From positions 1-9,212 of the forward strand of contig CAJGCJ010000076.1 of the NCBI GenBank assembly GCA_904501775.1: a DNA stretch of 9,212 nt. The letters run 5' to 3'. Shown in pieces: positions 1 to 6,782 of this stretch (within the stretch, counting starts at the first letter, position 1; the number at the start of each line of letters is the position of its first letter). The DNA comes from an uncultured Bacteroidaceae bacterium. Its GTDB lineage: Bacteria > Bacteroidota > Bacteroidia > Bacteroidales > Bacteroidaceae. A program made the position numbers and the translations under genes. The notes below the pieces were generated by a model. That model did no database searches, was not told the origin of the DNA, and saw only the letters and a program-made list of their open reading frames with translations.

Positions 1-571
1 CGTGACCGCCATCCATCTGAACATGGTGAAACTGGAAGGAGATAGGAAGTGTTGTCTTTATCCAATGGCGACGATATTTTCCCCACATAAGCATGGGATT
101 ACAAAACTTATCAGTGTATTGGTTGACAATACTATCAAGTTCCGTCTCTATCATTGCAGAAGTTCCAATAATCATACTATCCTCAATGAATGAACTCTTG
201 CACTGAGTAGCAACCTGCGCTGTCAGCCGGTTGTATTCCTTGGCGAATTGTCCGGTGTCATCAGTGTATGCAATGTCGCAAGAATTGATTCCTCCTTTGC
301 TGTTGTTGACAATTACGTTGATGGCTATGCTGTCAAATTGGAAGAGTTTGTCTTTTTCGGGTAAAAGATAGAACTCTTTTATGTTGTTTGCAGCCTTCCC
401 TATACACCAACATAGCAGGGTGTTAAATTTGATACCTCTACGTTTGCTTGCTTTCAGCAATTTGCTGACATTGAATGTTTTGGTTAATGTGACCATTGGC
501 ATGGGTGAGGTCATCCAAAGGTCAAATGCTTCTGCTCGTGTGGTTTCCCGTGGATCTACTTCTATTTTCAT
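1..571 (-). CDS. CatA-like (chloramphenicol acetyltransferase family) O-acetyltransferase, C-terminus cut by the window edge
   Basis: The minus strand is open from an ATG at 571 to the left edge, giving 190 codons without a stop. The protein begins MKIEVDPRETTRAEAFDLW and ends, inside the window, in FQFHHVQMDGGH. The HHxxxDG signature (H182, H183, D187) is the active-site motif of the chloramphenicol acetyltransferase fold, in which the second His is the general base that deprotonates the acceptor hydroxyl for acetyl-CoA transfer. A family member has about 205-220 residues, so only some 20-30 residues are missing. Gut Bacteroidales carry many chromosomal members annotated as CatA-like; few are shown to confer chloramphenicol resistance, so the true acceptor is unknown. 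The protein has no signal peptide and should be cytoplasmic. It is divergent from the M28 peptidase gene. Family assignment is firm; substrate is not. Confidence 0.85.
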   Translation of the reverse strand, partial: MKIEVDPRETTRAEAFDLWMTSPMPMVTLTKTFNVSKLLKASKRRGIKFNTLLCWCIGKAANNIKEFYLLPEKDKLFQFDSIAINVIVNNSKGGINSCDIAYTDDTGQFAKEYNRLTAQVATQCKSSFIEDSMIIGTSAMIETELDSIVNQYTDKFCNPMLMWGKYRRHWIKTTLPISFQFHHVQMDGGH

Positions 572-594
572 AAAATCTCATTATTCTTATATCA

Positions 595-741
595 TCAACA
601 AAATATGTCCTTCAGCTTTTGTAAAAACATCGGGGAAGTGGCAAACAACGGCATATACCTGATAGTATGTAACATGTCGCCCTTTATTGCGGATATGTAG
701 CCGTTTGCGGTGGCTGTAAAGTATAGCTTCTTCTATTTCAT
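595..741 (-). pseudogene. Coding-like 48-codon frame with an amber codon at position 3 (leader ORF or gene remnant)
   Basis: A minus-strand frame opens with ATG at 741-739, reads AAA, then TAG at 735-733, and is then open to TGA at 597-595. The part after the amber reads KKLYFTATANGYISAIKGD, then an in-frame ATG at 687, then LHTIRYMPLFATSPMFLQK and a short tail. Codons in its first half (GCC, ACC, GGC, TAC, TCC, GAC) look like those of neighbouring real genes rather than random spacer. A perfect TAnnTTTG box lies just upstream at 754-747. It could be a broken small gene, a short leader upstream of the acetyltransferase, or a 26-codon ORF from the inner ATG. I do not recognise the product. Confidence 0.3.
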
Positions 742-746
742 AAATT

Positions 747-754
747 CAAAGTTA
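747..754 (-). promoter_or_regulatory. Candidate -7 box (TAACTTTG) reading toward the CatA-like gene
   Basis: On the minus strand the sequence is TAACTTTG, an exact match to the Bacteroidota -7 consensus TAnnTTTG. I find no good TTTG -33 box at the usual 19-20 bp upstream; the nearest TTTG (787-784) is about 29 bp away. It would produce a transcript with a leader of about 170 nt before the acetyltransferase start at 571, covering the amber-interrupted frame. Confidence 0.4.
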
Positions 755-906
755 CATCTTTTTATCGGAATTTGGTTAAGTGCCAAAGAAAAAAGAGTAG
801 TGTTGTGCTAATTTGCATATAATAAAAGCAAACAAATTTTTACATCAATATCCCAATCTGTCTTATTTATTTGACGACAATTGGCGTTAGAGTTCTGAAA
901 AAATTG

Positions 907-914
907 TAGCTTTG
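907..914 (+). promoter_or_regulatory. Candidate -7 box (TAGCTTTG) for the M28 peptidase
   Basis: TAGCTTTG matches the Bacteroidota TAnnTTTG consensus and lies about 70 bp before the peptidase ATG at 985. A TTG at 881-883 is roughly in the -33 region, although the spacing is 2-3 bp longer than ideal. Transcription would begin near 920, giving a leader of about 65 nt. Confidence 0.45.
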
Positions 915-984
915 CGCATAGTGAGAAAATTGGGTTGTTTAAAGTGATTTGGCACGTTGTGTTGTAAGTAATAGAATCTATTAT

Positions 985-2238
985 ATGAAAAAAATATTGC
1001 TGTTGTTTTTAGCTGTAGTCGGTCTGCAGCTTGTTGCGCAAGACTTGGCGCATTACAAGAAGATTGTAAAGGAACTTAGCTCTGCGAAATATCAGGGACG
1101 TGGTTATGCTGGAGATGGTGCAAACAAAGCGGGTAGATGGATTGCAAAGGAATTTGCAAAGATAGGTGTCGATGAGGTAGTTTGTCAGCCTTTCAAATTG
1201 GATATTAATACCTTCCCGGGTAAGATGGAGATGAGTGTCGACGGCAGGAAACAGATTCCGGGAGTGGACTTCACGGTAAGGGAGTTTAATCCCTCGGTGA
1301 AGGGTGAGTTCAGGTTGTATTATGTAGATACACTAAACTACAACCCCGATAAGATATTTTCTGACCTTGCATCGTCACAGTACGAAGGGGCTTTTGTTGT
1401 ATGCGATTTTATGTTTACTTATAAACATATTTCCGACTTCAAGAAGTTGCAAAGCAAGAAGGATTGCAGCTGTTCGGGTTTTATATATACATGGGAGGCT
1501 CCACTCAAGTTCTACAAGGCGTATGGTGAGACGGTGAAAGAAAAACCAGTCATCTGGGTTGCCCCCGATTTCCCTAAGGATGCAAAATTCGTGAAGCTTA
1601 ACATGGCGAACAAGTTTCTGAAGGATTACGAGTGCTTCAATGTTATAGCCAAGATTGAGGGTGACAGACACGATAGCTGTTATGTGTTCACAGCCCACTA
1701 CGACCACTTGGGCAAACTTGGCAAGAAGACATACTATCCCGGTGCGCACGACAATGCGTCAGGAACGGCAACCATAATAACTCTGGCGGCATACTATGCA
1801 CAGAACAAGCCTCCGTATGATATGTATTTCGTTGCTTTCTCGGGCGAGGATGCCAACTTGAGAGGGTCGGAGTGGTATGCCGAGCATCCTCTTGTCCCTC
1901 TTTCACAGATAAGATACCTGATTAACCTCGATATGATTGCCGACAATAACCCCGAGCAGTATTGCGAGGTGAGCAACGAGGGTATGCCGGCGTTCCCGTT
2001 ATTCGAGAGTATAAATGCCGAGAAAGGGTATTTCAAAGCACTCGACAGGGCCGAACTTGCAGGTAACAGCGACCACTATCCTTTTGCTCAAAGGAATGTC
2101 CCCTGCATATTCTTTATGAACGAGGGTGGAGACGCATTCAAGTATTATCATACGGTATATGACACTTGGGAAAATTCCATCTTCAGCAATTATGAGCCTG
2201 TTTTCAACATTATAAAAGATTTTATTGAGCGGTATTGA
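985..2238 (+). CDS. Secreted M28-type zinc aminopeptidase
   Basis: The product has 417 residues. It begins with a signal peptide (MKK, then a hydrophobic stretch to about residue 18, VAQ at 17-19), so it should act in the periplasm or outside the cell. The metallopeptidase M28 core (two-zinc aminopeptidase fold) is recognised by its ligand blocks in order: AHYDHLG with H238, GAHDNASG with the bridging D256, SGED with E288 as presumed general base and D289, NLDMI with D316, and NSDHYPF with H364. A late YYHTVYDT segment (387-394) is also typical. Two positions are unusual: the usual GADDNASG is GAHDNASG, and the usual Glu-Glu pair is Glu-Asp, so one zinc ligand would be Asp. The ATG at 985 is chosen over an in-frame TTG at 949 because it starts exactly at the signal peptide. 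It lies alone, divergent from the acetyltransferase and convergent with upp. Peptide specificity cannot be told from sequence. Confidence 0.9.
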   Translation: MKKILLLFLAVVGLQLVAQDLAHYKKIVKELSSAKYQGRGYAGDGANKAGRWIAKEFAKIGVDEVVCQPFKLDINTFPGKMEMSVDGRKQIPGVDFTVREFNPSVKGEFRLYYVDTLNYNPDKIFSDLASSQYEGAFVVCDFMFTYKHISDFKKLQSKKDCSCSGFIYTWEAPLKFYKAYGETVKEKPVIWVAPDFPKDAKFVKLNMANKFLKDYECFNVIAKIEGDRHDSCYVFTAHYDHLGKLGKKTYYPGAHDNASGTATIITLAAYYAQNKPPYDMYFVAFSGEDANLRGSEWYAEHPLVPLSQIRYLINLDMIADNNPEQYCEVSNEGMPAFPLFESINAEKGYFKALDRAELAGNSDHYPFAQRNVPCIFFMNEGGDAFKYYHTVYDTWENSIFSNYEPVFNIIKDFIERY

Positions 2239-2256
2239 ACAACTGCTCTTATATAT

Positions 2257-2297
2257 ACAGCCTCCCGTTTCTTATATGAAGCGGGAGGCTGTGTTTT
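2257..2297. terminator. Strong hairpin terminator between the M28 peptidase and upp
   Basis: The arms 2257-2270 and 2279-2292 pair over 14 positions (ACAGCCTCCCG pairs perfectly, followed by one G-T wobble and two A-T pairs) around an 8-nt loop, and GTTTT follows on the plus strand. It lies 18 bp after the peptidase stop and 31 bp beyond the upp stop, so it can end both convergent transcripts. The T tract favours the plus strand. Confidence 0.85.
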
Positions 2298-2323
2298 CAA
2301 CTCGGTACGCTGGTACCTACGGG

Positions 2324-2947
2324 TTATTTAGTTCCGAATATTCTGTCGCCGGCATCGCCCAATCCGGGAAGGATGTAGTTCTTGTCGTTGAGGCCTTCGT
2401 CGACCGAAGCTACATAGATGTCAACGTCGGGGTGTTGTTCGCTTACAGCTTCTACGCCTTGCGGAGATGCCACAAGACACATCAGTCTTATATGTTTGTA
2501 ACCGTCGTTCTTGAGGCGTGTTATAGCATCGCATGCACTTCCTCCGGTTGCCAGCATGGGGTCGGTGACAATGACAAAGCGCTCTTTGTTGGCCGGCATC
2601 TTATAGTAGTAAAATACGGGTTTGCAGGTCTCCTCGTCGCGATACAGGCCTATGTGCCCGATGCGTGCCGAAGGAATGAGCATTGTCAATCCATCGACCA
2701 TACCAAGGCCGGCTCTGAGGATTGGTACAATGACAACTTTCTTTCCCAATATCTTGGGGGCGTTCATCTTCATCAACGGGGTCTCAATCTCTTCGTATGT
2801 CAAAGGGAAGTCGCGTGTCACTTCGTATCCCATAAGCATTGAAATCTCTCTCAGCAGTTCGCGGAACTTGATTGTAGAAGTCTCTTTGTCGCGCATGATA
2901 CTGAGTTTGTGCAGTATCAATGGATGGTCTATAATATGTAAAGCCAT
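2324..2947 (-). CDS. upp: Uracil phosphoribosyltransferase
   Basis: This cytoplasmic enzyme makes UMP from uracil and PRPP (pyrimidine salvage). The 207-residue product matches the usual length of about 208. It opens with HIIDHPLILHKLSIMRD, the typical UPRT N-terminus. Also visible are PILRAGLGM (75-83), the PRPP-binding block VIVTDPMLATGGSA (126-139, with D129 before PMLATGGSA) and the C-terminal uracil-binding block YILPGLGDAGDR (191-202). The frame stays open upstream to 3004, but the ATG at 2947 is preferred because the family alignment begins there and a -7 promoter box at 2980-2973 lies inside the extension. The gene is divergent from the DPP III gene and convergent with the M28 peptidase. 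All key motifs are intact. No uraA-type permease is adjacent. Confidence 0.97.
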   Translation of the reverse strand: MALHIIDHPLILHKLSIMRDKETSTIKFRELLREISMLMGYEVTRDFPLTYEEIETPLMKMNAPKILGKKVVIVPILRAGLGMVDGLTMLIPSARIGHIGLYRDEETCKPVFYYYKMPANKERFVIVTDPMLATGGSACDAITRLKNDGYKHIRLMCLVASPQGVEAVSEQHPDVDIYVASVDEGLNDKNYILPGLGDAGDRIFGTK

Positions 2948-2972
2948 AATTGAAAATTTAATATATATGTGG

Positions 2973-2980
2973 CAAATGTA
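2973..2980 (-). promoter_or_regulatory. Candidate -7 box (TACATTTG) for upp
   Basis: The minus strand reads TACATTTG, a full match to TAnnTTTG, 25 bp before the upp ATG. This implies a very short leader. The region 20 bp further upstream is A/T-rich without a clear TTTG -33 element. The box supports the downstream ATG at 2947 as the true start. Confidence 0.5.
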
Positions 2981-3067
2981 ATATATAATTTTGAATTTTT
3001 TCATAGTATAGCTTCGCCGATATTGCTATATATGATGTAAACCTCGAATATAATCTGCACTCGCTGT

Positions 3068-3094
3068 GATATATTCAAGCAAGCTTGATATATC
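3068..3094. promoter_or_regulatory. Imperfect inverted repeat upstream of the DPP III promoter
   Basis: GATATATTCAAG (3068-3079) faces CTTGATATATC (3084-3094): eleven pairs with one bulged T and a CAAG loop. Its right arm ends 15 bp before the candidate -7 box at 3110, so it covers the place where a -33 element would sit. It could be an operator or simply a chance A/T-rich dyad. Confidence 0.3.
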
Positions 3095-3109
3095 TCGCTC
3101 GTTTGTCAC

Positions 3110-3117
3110 TATATTTG
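3110..3117 (+). promoter_or_regulatory. Candidate -7 box (TATATTTG) for the DPP III gene
   Basis: TATATTTG is a full match to TAnnTTTG and lies 53 bp before the ATG at 3171. A TTG at 3085-3087, within the right arm of the inverted repeat, is near the -33 position but about 22 bp away rather than 19-20. Confidence 0.5.
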
Positions 3118-3170
3118 TGAAATGTTCTGTATGCAGCAATCCTGAATGAACGATAACTAAAATAAAATAT

Positions 3171-5219
3171 ATGCGAAAACTAATGATTACTTTATCTACA
3201 GCAGCACTTTTATCGGCATGTAGCGGAAATGTGCAAAACAATGTGGAGGTGGCATCCGAAGAGTTTACTTATCAGGTTGAGAAGTTCGCCGATTTGGAGA
3301 TTCTACGATATAAAGTGCCCGATTTCGAAGAGCTGTCGCTCAAGCAGCGCACCTTGCTCTATTATTTGTCGCAGGCTGCTCTGGAGGGCCGTGACATTCT
3401 TTTCGACCAGAATGGCAAATACAATCTGCAGATTAGAAGAACTCTCGAAGCTATCTACCAGAACTACAAGGGTAATAGAGACGACGAGCAGTTCAAGGCT
3501 CTTGAGCTCTACTTGAAGCGTGTGTGGTTCAGCAATGGCATCCATCACCATTATGCCGAGGATAAGTTCAGGCCCGGCTTCACTGCCGAGTTTTTCAACA
3601 AGTGTGTGAATGCCCTCGACCCCCAGCTGTTGCCTTTGAAAGAGGGGCAGAGTGTGCAGCAACTGATTGACGAGCTTACACCCGTAATACAGGACTCTAC
3701 ATATATGGCAAAGCGCACCGTTCAGAGCGGTAATGACGATTTGATTCTTGCTTCGGCCAATAACTATTACGACGGTGTTACGCAGGATGAGGTTGAGGCT
3801 TTTTATGGTGCAATGAAAGACCCCAAGGACGAGAAGCCTGTCATGTATGGCCTGAACAGCCGTCTGGTCAAGGAGAATGGAGTGGTGAAAGAGAAAGTAT
3901 GGAAGGTAGGCGGTCTCTACTCCGAAGCCATTGAGCGCATTGTGGGTTGGCTCGAGAAGGCTGCTGCGGTAGCCGAGAACGATGCACAGAAGGCTGTTAT
4001 AGAGTCGTTGATAGAGTATTATCACACAGGCGATCTTAAGCAGTTCGATGATTATTCTGTTCTGTGGGTCGAGGACCTTGGCTCGCACATCGATTTTGTC
4101 AATGGCTTCATTGAGTCGTATGGCGACCCATTGGGGATGAAGGCGAGTTGGGAGAGCGTGGTGAACTTCAAGAATACCGAGGCTACCAAGCGCACCGAGA
4201 TAATAAGTGACAATGCACAGTGGTTCGAGGACAACTCGCCTGTAGCAAAAGAGTACAAGAAGGAAAAGGTGAAGGGTGTGTCGGCCAAGGTTATCACCGT
4301 TGCAATGTTGGGCGGCGACTGTTACCCTGCAACACCCATTGGCATAAACCTCCCCAACTCGAACTGGATAAGGGCAGCCCATGGCTCCAAGTCGGTGACG
4401 ATTGAGAATATCACCGAGGCGTACGACCGTGCAAGTGCCGGTAGCGGACAGACAAAAGAGTTCGCATGGAGCGATGCCGAGGTTGCCATGCTTAAGGAGT
4501 ATGGCTTTGTAACCGACAATTTGCACACCGACCTTCACGAATGTCTGGGGCACGGCTCGGGCAAACTGCTTCCCGGTGTTGACCCCGATGCGCTAAGGTC
4601 ATACGGTTCTACAGTGGAAGAGGCACGTGCCGATCTGTTTGCCCTATACTATTTGGCCGACAAGAAGATGGTAGAGCTGAACCTGCTCCCTAACGGAGAG
4701 GCATATAAGGCCGAGTATTATAAATATATGATGAATGGCCTTATTACTCAGTTGACTCGTGTGGAGCTTGGAAACAATATCGAAGAGGCACATATGCGCA
4801 ATCGTCAGCTCATTGCACGCTGGGCGCTTGTGAATGGTGGCAAGGAGTGTGTCGAGCTGGTGAAGAGAGACGGAAAGAGATACGTTGTTATTCACGATTA
4901 TGACAGATTGAGAGAACTGTTTGGCCGGTTACTCTCCGAGGTGCAGCGTATCAAGTCGACAGGCGATTACGAGGCTGCTAAAAGACTTGTCGAAGAGTAT
5001 GCAGTCAAGGTTGATGCCGACCTGCATAAAGAGGTGCTCGACCGTTTTGCTCCGCTCAACATTGCACCCTACAAGGGATTTGTCAACCCCCGATATGTGG
5101 TTACAACCGACAACAATGGCGTAATAACCGATGTGCAGCTTGACTACACCGAGGGATATGCCGAGCAGATGATGCGTTATTCAAAGGATTACTCTTCGTT
5201 GCCATCGGTAAACAAATAA
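3171..5219 (+). CDS. Dipeptidyl peptidase III (M49 family), lipoprotein form
   Basis: The 682-residue product is a zinc exopeptidase that removes dipeptides from the N-terminus of short peptides. The M49 signatures are complete: HECLGH at 456-461 (zinc ligands H456 and H461, catalytic E457) and EEARAD at 483-488 (third zinc ligand E484). A substrate-cleft segment, GINLPNSNWIR (391-401), is also typical. Length agrees with Bacteroides homologues (about 675) and is shorter than the human enzyme. Cys in HECLGH, where many homologues have HELLGH, is a known Bacteroides-type feature. The N-terminus is a lipoprotein signal ending in the lipobox LSAC with C17 as the lipidated residue, so the enzyme should be anchored in the cell envelope; the residues after C17 (SGNVQNN) do not show the acidic export signal of surface lipoproteins, which suggests a periplasm-facing location. 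The start is fixed by the signal peptide. It is a single-gene unit. Confidence 0.95.
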   Translation: MRKLMITLSTAALLSACSGNVQNNVEVASEEFTYQVEKFADLEILRYKVPDFEELSLKQRTLLYYLSQAALEGRDILFDQNGKYNLQIRRTLEAIYQNYKGNRDDEQFKALELYLKRVWFSNGIHHHYAEDKFRPGFTAEFFNKCVNALDPQLLPLKEGQSVQQLIDELTPVIQDSTYMAKRTVQSGNDDLILASANNYYDGVTQDEVEAFYGAMKDPKDEKPVMYGLNSRLVKENGVVKEKVWKVGGLYSEAIERIVGWLEKAAAVAENDAQKAVIESLIEYYHTGDLKQFDDYSVLWVEDLGSHIDFVNGFIESYGDPLGMKASWESVVNFKNTEATKRTEIISDNAQWFEDNSPVAKEYKKEKVKGVSAKVITVAMLGGDCYPATPIGINLPNSNWIRAAHGSKSVTIENITEAYDRASAGSGQTKEFAWSDAEVAMLKEYGFVTDNLHTDLHECLGHGSGKLLPGVDPDALRSYGSTVEEARADLFALYYLADKKMVELNLLPNGEAYKAEYYKYMMNGLITQLTRVELGNNIEEAHMRNRQLIARWALVNGGKECVELVKRDGKRYVVIHDYDRLRELFGRLLSEVQRIKSTGDYEAAKRLVEEYAVKVDADLHKEVLDRFAPLNIAPYKGFVNPRYVVTTDNNGVITDVQLDYTEGYAEQMMRYSKDYSSLPSVNK

Positions 5220-5240
5220 AGGGACTCTGTTGTCTGTATA

Positions 5241-5281
5241 AAACAAATCCACATACATTGTTCGTATGTGGATTTGTTTTT
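5241..5281. terminator. Strong bidirectional hairpin terminator after the DPP III gene
   Basis: The arms 5241-5256 and 5264-5279 form a perfect 16-bp stem (AAACAAATCCACATAC and its complement) around the loop ATTGTTC. A/T runs flank it on both sides: TTTTT at 5277-5281 on the plus strand, and TTTTATA on the minus strand. It lies 21 bp after the DPP III stop and 35 bp beyond the end of the four-cysteine gene, so it serves both convergent units. Confidence 0.9.
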
Positions 5282-5316
5282 GTAGGGCGGTATGCTATTT
5301 GTCAACTTCTTGTATT

Positions 5317-5523
5317 TTAATAGCTCTTGTTCCTTATCTCTAATGTGATATCCATGTAGGGGCGTTTGCCTTCGATGTAATCGGCATATAGCGTTTCGGC
5401 ATCTCTCCCTTTTAGGATATGGCATTTGCCGCAGGATGGACAATCGTGCAGGCACTTCCATGCTTCAAGTACATAGGCACGTCGCTCTTCCTTGGTCGAC
5501 TGTTCAATTGCGGGTGCTGTCAT
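5317..5523 (-). CDS. Small four-cysteine protein, second gene of the SDR operon
   Basis: The 68-residue product starts MTAPAIEQSTKEERRAYVL and has a central Cys cluster: C24, C28, C31 and C34 within CLHDCPSCGKC (Cx3Cx2Cx2C). The C-terminal half is charged and contains YADYIEGKRPYMDIT. There is no signal peptide or membrane segment, so it should be cytoplasmic. The cluster could bind zinc or an iron-sulfur cluster; the spacing alone does not decide. It begins 5 bp after the stop of the SDR gene, which implies co-transcription and possibly coupled translation. The same frame is open further upstream inside the SDR gene, but the ATG at 5523 gives a compact, self-consistent protein. I do not recognise a named family. 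Being real is supported by the tight spacing, the Cys motif and its end just before the terminator. Confidence 0.75.
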   Translation of the reverse strand: MTAPAIEQSTKEERRAYVLEAWKCLHDCPSCGKCHILKGRDAETLYADYIEGKRPYMDITLEIRNKSY

Positions 5524-5528
5524 AAAAG

Positions 5529-6245
5529 TTATTCTGTTTCCAGTTTCCAACCATTGTCGCCGTGGTAAATCATCTGCCGGGTCATTCCGCCGTCTATGCA
5601 AATATTCTCGCCTGTAATGAATCCGGCCTTGTCCGAGCAAAGGAACATTACCATATTTGCAATGTCCATGGGATTGCCTACACGCCCTGCCGGCTGCTGC
5701 AAGGCATCGGCACCTTTGTATGTGGCGTATGCGGTGTCTATCCATCCCGGCGAGATGGAGTTCACTCTTGCTCTTCCTGCAAGGCTCACGGCAAGCGCAT
5801 GGGTGAGTGCTGCTATGCCACCTTTTGCAGCTGTGTAGCTTTCGGTCTGCGCTTGGCTCATGCGGTCGCGCGAAGAGGATATGTTCACTATTGATGCTCC
5901 CGGGGCCATGTGTCCCATAAGCAGTTTTACCAAGTAGAATGGGGCAGTGACGCCTACACTCAGGGCATACTGGAACTCCTCGTATGTACATTCGTCAATG
6001 CCTTTCATAATAGGAAGCGCATTGTTTATTATATAATGTATGTGGCTCTGCTTTTTGAGTATCTCATCGGCGAAGGCTTCAAGGACCTCTCTCTTCGAAA
6101 TATCCCCCACAAAGTGATTGCCATCTTCCTTGTCTATCACATATACATGTGCACCGGCTGCTCGGAATTCATCGGCAATGCATCGTCCTATGCCGTTTGC
6201 ACCGCCTGTCACTATTGCTACTTTACCGTCGAATATATGTTGCAT
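5529..6245 (-). CDS. SDR-family NAD(P)-dependent oxidoreductase
   Basis: The 238-residue product is a classical short-chain dehydrogenase/reductase. The Rossmann nucleotide motif TGGANGIG is at 13-20 and an Asp (D38 in VYVIDKE) ends beta-2, which favours NAD(H) over NADP(H). The catalytic set is present: N-rich NNAL at 74-77, S124 in NISSS, Y137 and K141 in YTAAK. PGW (166-168) and the IDGG segment (217-220) are as in family members. The standard NNAG is NNAL here, a small departure. The C-terminal tail MIYHGDNGW is longer than in minimal SDRs and may be a subfamily mark. The oxidised substrate cannot be inferred. It is the first gene of a two-gene operon with the four-cysteine protein; length and motifs indicate an intact enzyme. 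Confidence 0.93.
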   Translation of the reverse strand: MQHIFDGKVAIVTGGANGIGRCIADEFRAAGAHVYVIDKEDGNHFVGDISKREVLEAFADEILKKQSHIHYIINNALPIMKGIDECTYEEFQYALSVGVTAPFYLVKLLMGHMAPGASIVNISSSRDRMSQAQTESYTAAKGGIAALTHALAVSLAGRARVNSISPGWIDTAYATYKGADALQQPAGRVGNPMDIANMVMFLCSDKAGFITGENICIDGGMTRQMIYHGDNGWKLETE

Positions 6246-6782
6246 GTCGCTATTCTGTTATGTCTGTTTGCTGTTACAGCGAATTTAGTAAGAATTTTCG
6301 GGATATACGAAACTTGTCCCAAGATTTTTTACATACGCTCTGCACTGTATATGTCAATTGCTGCGGAATGCTGACAATTGTGTGAATTTGTCGTTCCAAT
6401 AAAGATAATTTGCATCGCATCGTTGCATCTGTTTTGCAAAATGCCACATCTTTGCTTTATATGGGCCTTAGTGCCATGTCGCCGTTTCCATTATTTCTCC
6501 TTTGTCATCCCTTTAGGCTTTTATGTTTCCTTTTGGATACATGTTGTAGATGCGTCTGAGGGCTATTCCAAGGCGTATTTTTCTTGCTCTTGCAGGCTGT
6601 GTTGCAGCCATTATGCACCTCATTCGTATAAAAAAATCAAAATAGCGATAAAAAAGAGCAAAATTAATTCGTTTTATTGTTTTAATGATTATATTAGCCT
6701 ATGCGAAGGTGTTGCGGTGAATGTCACTTTTACACCATTTTGCAATAATAAATGACAAATTGAAATCTAAAAATTAACGAAG
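6246..6782. other. 537-bp divergent spacer between the SDR operon and aspA
   Basis: No convincing gene, RNA or exact Bacteroidota promoter box is visible. A plus-strand open frame at 6378-6755 has Cys-rich, low-complexity content and no coding character. On the minus strand a 32-codon frame from an ATG at about 6616 (MAATQPARARKIRLGIALRR, then a short basic tail) sits in one frame that then continues through two stops; it could be a decayed gene but is equally explained by chance. The 180 bp before aspA are very A/T-rich and should contain its promoter, which I could not place. Confidence 0.4.
6280..6312 (-). promoter_or_regulatory. Weak candidate promoter for the SDR operon
   Basis: On the minus strand TAAATTCG (6287-6280) differs from TAnnTTTG at one position, and TTTC (6312-6309) lies about 21 bp upstream as a one-mismatch -33 box. 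It is the best match before the SDR start, 35 bp away, but both boxes are imperfect. Confidence 0.2.

Noticed and set aside
2..193. Plus-strand frame of 63 codons at the left edge
   Set aside because: It is antisense to the CatA-like acetyltransferase, which has the family motif in the opposite strand.
949..984. In-frame TTG extension of the M28 peptidase
   Set aside because: It would place twelve non-hydrophobic residues before a clear signal peptide that starts at the ATG at 985.
2948..3004. N-terminal extension of upp by 19 codons
   Set aside because: The residues are A/T-derived, the family begins at the ATG at 2947, and the -7 box at 2973-2980 lies inside the extension.
3303..4553. Long open frame of 416 codons on the minus strand, antisense to the DPP III gene
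   Set aside because: It is a shadow of the high codon bias of the DPP III gene, has no recognisable domain and no promoter, while the sense protein has complete M49 motifs.
6378..6755. Plus-strand frame of 125 codons in the spacer before aspA
   Set aside because: Cys- and Phe-rich composition without domains, no promoter match, and A/T-rich ends; it looks like random spacer.
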